From Actinoallomurus liliacearum (GTDB taxonomy: Bacteria; Actinomycetota; Actinomycetes; Streptosporangiales; Streptosporangiaceae), in contig NZ_BAABHJ010000006.1 of the NCBI RefSeq assembly GCF_039542035.1, positions 124,001 to 188,000 on the forward strand: a stretch of DNA of 64,000 nt, given 5' to 3'. The position numbers were made by a program, and so were the translations under genes. This document shows positions 60,048-64,000 of this stretch, piece after piece (within the stretch, counting starts at the first letter, position 1; each line of letters opens with the position of its first letter). Below the pieces are notes generated by a model that saw nothing but the letters and a program-made list of their open reading frames with translations, was not told the DNA's origin and ran no database searches.

Positions 60048-61946
60048 CTACGGGTGCCCGAAGGAGTGGGTGTCGTCGGGGGGCGCGAGGGTGCCCTCCG
60101 CCACCCCGTCGGCCAGGAGCTGCGCCAGTTCGGTGCCCATGGCGACCGTGGAGCGCAGGGCCGACTCGAACTCCGCCATCCGGCGGAACGCGGCGCCGTA
60201 CCGGCGCTGGTCCTCCAGCGGCAGCCGGGGCACCTGCGCGCGCCGGATGTCGGCGCGGCCGATCGTCCCGGTGGACTGGACGATGGACGCGCGGGCGTTG
60301 GCCGAACTGCGCAGCACCCCCGCGATGAAGTACGGGTCCAGGTGCCGGGGGTCGACGCGGAGGAGGCTCAGCTGCGGTCCGAGCAGGGGCCCGTCGGTCT
60401 CGGCGACCCGTACGACGAAACGCCGGGCGACCGCGGCGACCAGGACGTCGCCTGCCTGGATGGGGACCCAGCGGCCGTCGCCCCGAGCGGCCCGGCCCGT
60501 CGGGGCGCGGCCCTCGACGACGTCCTCGGCGGTGAGCAGGGGCGGGTCGCCGTCGCCGCCGTCCTCGGTGTCCCCGCGCATCGGCGCCTGGTGGATCGTC
60601 AGGTGCCCGATCCGGGCGAGCTCGGCCAGCGGGACCGAGCGGGACTCCCGGCGCCCCGCCGCGGGGGGCAGCGCCGGTACGAGGCCGCCGGCCTTGTCGA
60701 GCGTCACGGCCAGCCGGTCGTGGGTCTCGGTGAAGCGTTCCGCGGTGCGTTCGGACCGGGCCGGTGAGACGTGACGGGACGGCGTGAGATCGACCTCCTC
60801 GTCCAGGAGGTCGATGACGGGGACGGCCCGGCTGACGCCGGGTTCGTCGTGGCCGGGGTCGTCCGCATGCCGCCACCAGGTGGTGACGACCGTGTCCTGG
60901 TCCGCGCTGTCGATCATCAGGACGGTCGCCGGCGGGGCACCCTCGGGACGCCGCAGCATCCAGAGGTGATGGGTCGCGGACAGCCCGACCACGGCGCGCA
61001 GCGCGCCCTTGCGGAGCAGTTCGGCGCGGATGCGGCGGCCCGAACGGCGCCCGGCCGCGATGGCGGGCATGAGGACCACGGCTCGCCCGTCCGGGGCGAG
61101 ATGCGCGAGCGCGTGCTGCACCCACGCCAGCTCCGGCTCCAGGCGCGGCGGCAGGCCGTACTCCCAGCGCGGGTCCGTCCTGAGCTCCTCGTGGCCCCAC
61201 GCGCGCTCGTGGAAGGGCGGGTCGCACAGCACGGCGTCGGCCAGGACCCCGGGGAACGCGTCCTGGCGCAGAGAGTCGCCCTCCCGGATGCCGGGGTCCG
61301 CGCCGAGCAGGGTGAGCCGGACGGCGGCCAGCCGGGTGACGTCCCCGTCCGCGTCCTGGCCGAGGAGACGGCGCGGGTCGCGGGGGTCGCCGAGCACGGC
61401 GAGGAGGAGGTCGCCGGTGCCGCACGCCGGGTCCAGGACGGTACGGGCGTCGCCGGCGAGCGCGGCCATCAGCCCGGAAATCTCCAAGGGAGTGGTCGAG
61501 ACGCGGCGGGCCTGCGTCTCCCGGTAGCGGGTGAACAGGAACTCGAACGCCTGAACGGCGCCCCGGGCGTCGGCGAGCTCGGCGACCGCCTGGGCCGTCT
61601 CGGCGCTCAGCGGCTCAGGAGCGTGCCCGGGTCGAGGTGCTCCGGCCGCGCGTCGCCGCAGGAGGAGTTCGCCGGCGTCCGCCACGACCTCGGCGACGCG
61701 CAGATCGTCGTGGGCCTCGGCCCGCAGCCGCTGCCAGACCCGCTCCTCCAGGGGAAGCTCGTCGAGTTTGCGCTGGTCCCGCAGCCATGCCTCGACGTCG
61801 GCGAGCGCGAAGACCGGGCTGGTCGGCGTGCCTCCGACGGGTTGGGGGAAGTCGGGATGCCGGCGGCGCCAGTTGCTCACGGCCGCCCGGCCGACACCCG
61901 CCAGCCGGGCGATGTCCGCGGCGCTGACGGTTGCCTCGTCCTGCAC
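60048..61946 (-). CDS. N6-adenine DNA methylase with N-terminal DNA-binding domain
   Basis: The protein has 632 residues. Residues 8-58 form a helix-turn-helix similar to excisionase/MerR heads (ADIARLAGVGRAAVSNWRRR, then SPVFALADVEAWL). The methylase core has the SAM motif LDPACGTGDLL (171-181) and a catalytic motif CDPPF (241-245), the D variant of NPPY/F. The C-terminal part (about 430-600) resembles a type I specificity-like region (LLTAEDVVEG, GDVLVAAVARRF, RRAQVPRLPLEDQ). No restriction subunit is nearby, so it looks like an orphan methylase. Its recognition sequence is unknown. Confidence 0.85.
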   Translation of the reverse strand: MQDEATVSAADIARLAGVGRAAVSNWRRRHPDFPQPVGGTPTSPVFALADVEAWLRDQRKLDELPLEERVWQRLRAEAHDDLRVAEVVADAGELLLRRRAAGAPRPGHAPEPLSAETAQAVAELADARGAVQAFEFLFTRYRETQARRVSTTPLEISGLMAALAGDARTVLDPACGTGDLLLAVLGDPRDPRRLLGQDADGDVTRLAAVRLTLLGADPGIREGDSLRQDAFPGVLADAVLCDPPFHERAWGHEELRTDPRWEYGLPPRLEPELAWVQHALAHLAPDGRAVVLMPAIAAGRRSGRRIRAELLRKGALRAVVGLSATHHLWMLRRPEGAPPATVLMIDSADQDTVVTTWWRHADDPGHDEPGVSRAVPVIDLLDEEVDLTPSRHVSPARSERTAERFTETHDRLAVTLDKAGGLVPALPPAAGRRESRSVPLAELARIGHLTIHQAPMRGDTEDGGDGDPPLLTAEDVVEGRAPTGRAARGDGRWVPIQAGDVLVAAVARRFVVRVAETDGPLLGPQLSLLRVDPRHLDPYFIAGVLRSSANARASIVQSTGTIGRADIRRAQVPRLPLEDQRRYGAAFRRMAEFESALRSTVAMGTELAQLLADGVAEGTLAPPDDTHSFGHP

Positions 61947-62146
61947 GGTGCGTCGTTCCCTTCACGGTGCTGCACGCGACCCCGCGTCCCGGCTGCTTCA
62001 TGGTCACGTTACCGCCCCATGATCGAACAGTCGACCACAACCGTCTCAGTTGTTAATTGGATTCACATGTGCTTTCCTTGGCGATCACCGGAACCACCGA
62101 GCTCCGGGTGAGCATGATCAACTAATCCCAGCCTTGGAGACCGGAG
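61947..62146. other. Divergent promoter region between methylase and lipoprotein
   Basis: It contains an AT-containing stretch (TTGTTAATTGGATTCACATG, 62051-62070) that probably holds promoter elements, and GGAGACCGGAG as the ribosome site of the lipoprotein. No operator is assigned. Confidence 0.4.
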
Positions 62147-62881
62147 ATGAAGATCCTCCCTGCCCGTCGCGTCCGGGTCGGCGCCGTCCTCGCCGTGGCC
62201 TCGGCCGCCGTCCTCGCGGCCGGCGGCTGTCAGAGCGGCGGCGGGAAGGACGGCTCGGCCGGGGCCCCCAAGACCGCCTCGTCCGCATCGGGGGCGTCGA
62301 AGTCGCTGACGGGCACCACCCTGAAGTCCCTTCTGCTGCCCGCGCGGGCGATGCCGAAGGGCTTCCACCTCAGCCCCGACGGCTCGCGGGACACCGGCGA
62401 CGGCGGCGTGCAGGTCTCCAACACCCCCGTTCCGGCCGCGAAGGCCTGCGAGGTGCTCGGCCAGACCTCCTGGATCCGGGTCACGAACATCAACAGCGCG
62501 GCGTTCGCACAGAACGACTACGGCGACGCGGCGCAGACCCAGGAGATCGCGCAGGAGATCGACACCTACCACGGCGGCGACGCCCAGCAGGCGATGGCGA
62601 AGCTGCGCAAGGTGTTCGCCCACTGCGCGTCGTTCGTCGACCGGTCGAGCAGCCCGGCGGCCAAGGTCAGGGTGAAGAGCGTCGTGGTGCACGGCGTGGG
62701 CGACGAGGCCGTCAAGGCGATCGAGACGTCCCCCACCTGGCAGGGTGGCATGACCCTGGCCGCCGTCCGGGTCGGCGACACGATCGTGACCACGTTCTAC
62801 AGCTCCAGCCACGCGGACAAGGGCGCCGCCGCGCTCACCATGGCCGAGAAGATGGCCAAGAAGGTCCAGTCCGCAACCTGA
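62147..62881 (+). CDS. Secreted lipoprotein with sensor-like domain
   Basis: This 244-residue protein has a lipoprotein signal peptide ending AAGGCQSGG, with the modified Cys at about 28, followed by a Ser/Ala/Gly linker. The mature domain (LLLPARAMPKGFHLSPDG, VTNINSAAFAQNDYGDAAQT, VFAHCASFVDRSSSPAAKVR and DTIVTTFYSSSHADKGAA) resembles the extracellular PknH-sensor-type domain of actinobacterial lipoproteins, with two Cys that may pair. It sits divergent from the methylase/kinase unit, whose kinase lacks a sensor. Confidence 0.75.
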   Translation: MKILPARRVRVGAVLAVASAAVLAAGGCQSGGGKDGSAGAPKTASSASGASKSLTGTTLKSLLLPARAMPKGFHLSPDGSRDTGDGGVQVSNTPVPAAKACEVLGQTSWIRVTNINSAAFAQNDYGDAAQTQEIAQEIDTYHGGDAQQAMAKLRKVFAHCASFVDRSSSPAAKVRVKSVVVHGVGDEAVKAIETSPTWQGGMTLAAVRVGDTIVTTFYSSSHADKGAAALTMAEKMAKKVQSAT

Positions 62882-62916
62882 CAGCGCTGAAGTCGTGCGC
62901 TGAAGGTGCGACGAAT

Positions 62917-62963
62917 GATCCCTGGCGTCTGCGGTCTTCTAGGAACAGCGCACGCCAGGGATC
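62917..62963 (+). terminator. Lipoprotein gene terminator
   Basis: GATCCCTGGCGT (62917-62928) and ACGCCAGGGATC (62952-62963) form a perfect 12-bp stem with a 23-base loop, 35 bases after the stop. Confidence 0.65.
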
Positions 62964-63028
62964 TGTGATTTCGGGTCGCGAGCGTCGGTGGGGACGCTCG
63001 CTGAGGCGAATCGCGGTGAGATGTAGCG

Positions 63029-63880
63029 GTGAGTCACACGTTTCCGCTGTTGCCGGCCCTCGCCGTGATCTTCGCCGGTGTCCTGCACGCCACCTGGAAC
63101 GCGCTCGCCAAGGCGGCGACCGACCGGTACGCCGGGTTCGCGCTGATCGGGATCGCGCAGGCGGGCGCGGGCCTGCTGATGCTGTCCCTGGCCGCCGCGC
63201 CCGCGCGGGCCTCCTGGCCGTGGATCGCGACCTCGGTCGTCCTGCACGCGATCTACACCTGGCTGCTCGCGCGCTCGTACGAGCTCGGCGACTTTAACCA
63301 GGTCTACCCCCTCGCGCGCGGCACCGGGCCGCTGATCGTCGCGTTCGTCGCCGCCACCGCCCTCGGTGAGCACCTCAGCCTGACGCAGCTCGTCGGAGTG
63401 GCGGCGATCTGCGGCGGGCTGGGCGCGCTGGCGTTCACCGGGGGAGCGTCGGCGCGGCAGTGGCGCGCCATCGGCGCGGCGGTGCTGACGGGCGTCTCGA
63501 TCGCGGGGTACACGCTGGTCGACGGAGTGGGCGTACGGCACGCGGGCACGGCGGTCGGCTACAGCGGCTGGCTGTTCTTCGGCATGGGGCCCGTCGTCGT
63601 GGCGTGGGTGGCCGTGGCGCGCGGCCGGTCGGTGTGGCCGGCGGTACGGGCGCAGTGGCGGCTCGGGCTGCCCGGCGGGCTGATCTCGGTGCTGGGGTAC
63701 GGGATCGTCGTGTGGGCGCAGACGCGCGGCGCGCTCGCGGCGGTGGCGGCCCTGCGCGAGACCGGTGTGATCACCGGCGCGATCATCGGCGCCGTCTTCT
63801 TCAACGAGCGGATGGGCCTGCCGCGGCTGGCGGCCGCGGGCGTCGTCGTCGCAGGCGTCGCACTGATCAACGTGCGCTGA
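63029..63880 (+). CDS. EamA-family (DMT) transporter
   Basis: This 283-residue membrane protein has ten helices in two EamA repeats (AVIFAGVLHATWNALAKAAT to VGVAAICGGLGALAFTG, then AAVLTGVSIAGYTLVDGVGV to VITGAIIGAVFFNERMGLPR and LAAAGVVVAGVALINV). It should export a small metabolite. GTG 63029 is the start. The 3' end runs into a 34-bp tandem repeat. Confidence 0.88.
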   Translation: MSHTFPLLPALAVIFAGVLHATWNALAKAATDRYAGFALIGIAQAGAGLLMLSLAAAPARASWPWIATSVVLHAIYTWLLARSYELGDFNQVYPLARGTGPLIVAFVAATALGEHLSLTQLVGVAAICGGLGALAFTGGASARQWRAIGAAVLTGVSIAGYTLVDGVGVRHAGTAVGYSGWLFFGMGPVVVAWVAVARGRSVWPAVRAQWRLGLPGGLISVLGYGIVVWAQTRGALAAVAALRETGVITGAIIGAVFFNERMGLPRLAAAGVVVAGVALINVR

Positions 63881-63950
63881 GCGGTCGCGGTTTCGTGCGG
63901 TCAACGTGCGCTGAGCGGTCGCGGTTTCGTGCGGTCAACGTGCGGTGAGG
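63867..63950 (+). repeat. 34-bp tandem repeat at the end of the EamA gene
   Basis: The unit that begins TCAACGTGCGCTGAGCGG occupies 63867-63900 and is repeated without change at 63901-63934. A partial third copy (TCAACGTGCGGTGAGG) follows. The first unit includes the last codons and stop of the EamA gene, so each copy carries a stop codon. This looks like slippage duplication. Confidence 0.85.
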
Positions 63951-64000
63951 CCGGTGGGATCGGCCGATCCGGTTGCGGTCCCCCATGGCTAGCCGTTATC

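Noticed and set aside
60010..61425. N-terminal extension of the kinase frame by more than 470 codons
   Set aside because: It runs antisense-free but out of frame through the methylase gene. The kinase domain starts right after the GTG at 60009, which has a ribosome site.

Overview
This is a 64 kb stretch of very GC-rich actinobacterial chromosome. Third codon positions are almost all G or C, GTG and TTG starts are common, and neighbouring genes often overlap or face each other. The marker genes fit a filamentous actinomycete: nrdR-nrdJ, an actinobacterial lexA, tuberculostearic-type tmsA-tmsB, a mycothiol-type TIGR03086 protein, F420/LLM oxidoreductases, and an XRE/DUF5753 plus DUF397 locus. 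I would place it in or near Streptosporangiales/Thermomonosporaceae, but the genus is not established from this sequence alone.

Layout. 1-5.3 kb: the end of a Gly-rich membrane protein, a conserved small protein, a membrane-anchored polysaccharide deacetylase, a DUF1707/DUF4870 protein, and the tmsA-tmsB pair for 10-methyl fatty acids. 5.4-7.6 kb: an epoxide-hydrolase-like enzyme and a CYP124/125/142-like P450. 7.6-15.2 kb is a housekeeping core: leuS with what looks like a Leu-codon leader peptide and attenuator, lexA with two SOS boxes, and nrdR-nrdJ with a correctly spaced pair of NrdR boxes. 15.2-34 kb is accessory. It holds repeated modules of a regulator beside its target, with a clear operator between them: HxlR/MFS, IS30-HTH-MarR fusion/serine hydrolase, SDR/TetR, MarR/DinB-like, quinone oxidoreductase/ArsR, and MarR-MFS-PPOX facing a second MFS. 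It also carries gene debris (MarR and EF-G fragments) and a secreted lipase.

34-45 kb: lipoate ligase, pgi, DoxX, rnhB, a NarL-type two-component pair, a SIS-domain protein, a helix-hairpin-helix protein, and a membrane-anchored tandem AAA+ ATPase. 45-51 kb: an AlkZ-like DNA glycosylase, an LLM oxidoreductase facing a TetR, a hydrolase, an SMI1/KNR4 protein with a membrane anchor, and LtrA. 51-53.5 kb: an XRE/DUF5753 regulator broken by a frameshift, followed by three overlapping DUF397 genes. 53.5-55.7 kb: a xylan operon (GH11 xylanase, then CE4 acetyl xylan esterase) whose CBM2-type modules are near-identical copies. 55.9-64 kb: a truncated MBL hydrolase, an AraC regulator, a saccharopine-dehydrogenase-like protein, an orphan N6 DNA methylase followed by a membrane Ser/Thr kinase, a lipoprotein and an EamA transporter.

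The most unusual items are the leuS leader peptide, the GTGA-overlapped DUF397 triplet behind a broken XRE gene, the HTH_38-MarR fusion with its ATTGCAAT operator cluster, the methylase/kinase pair, and the twin AAA+ membrane ATPase. No CRISPR array, tRNA, rRNA, prophage or complete insertion sequence was seen.
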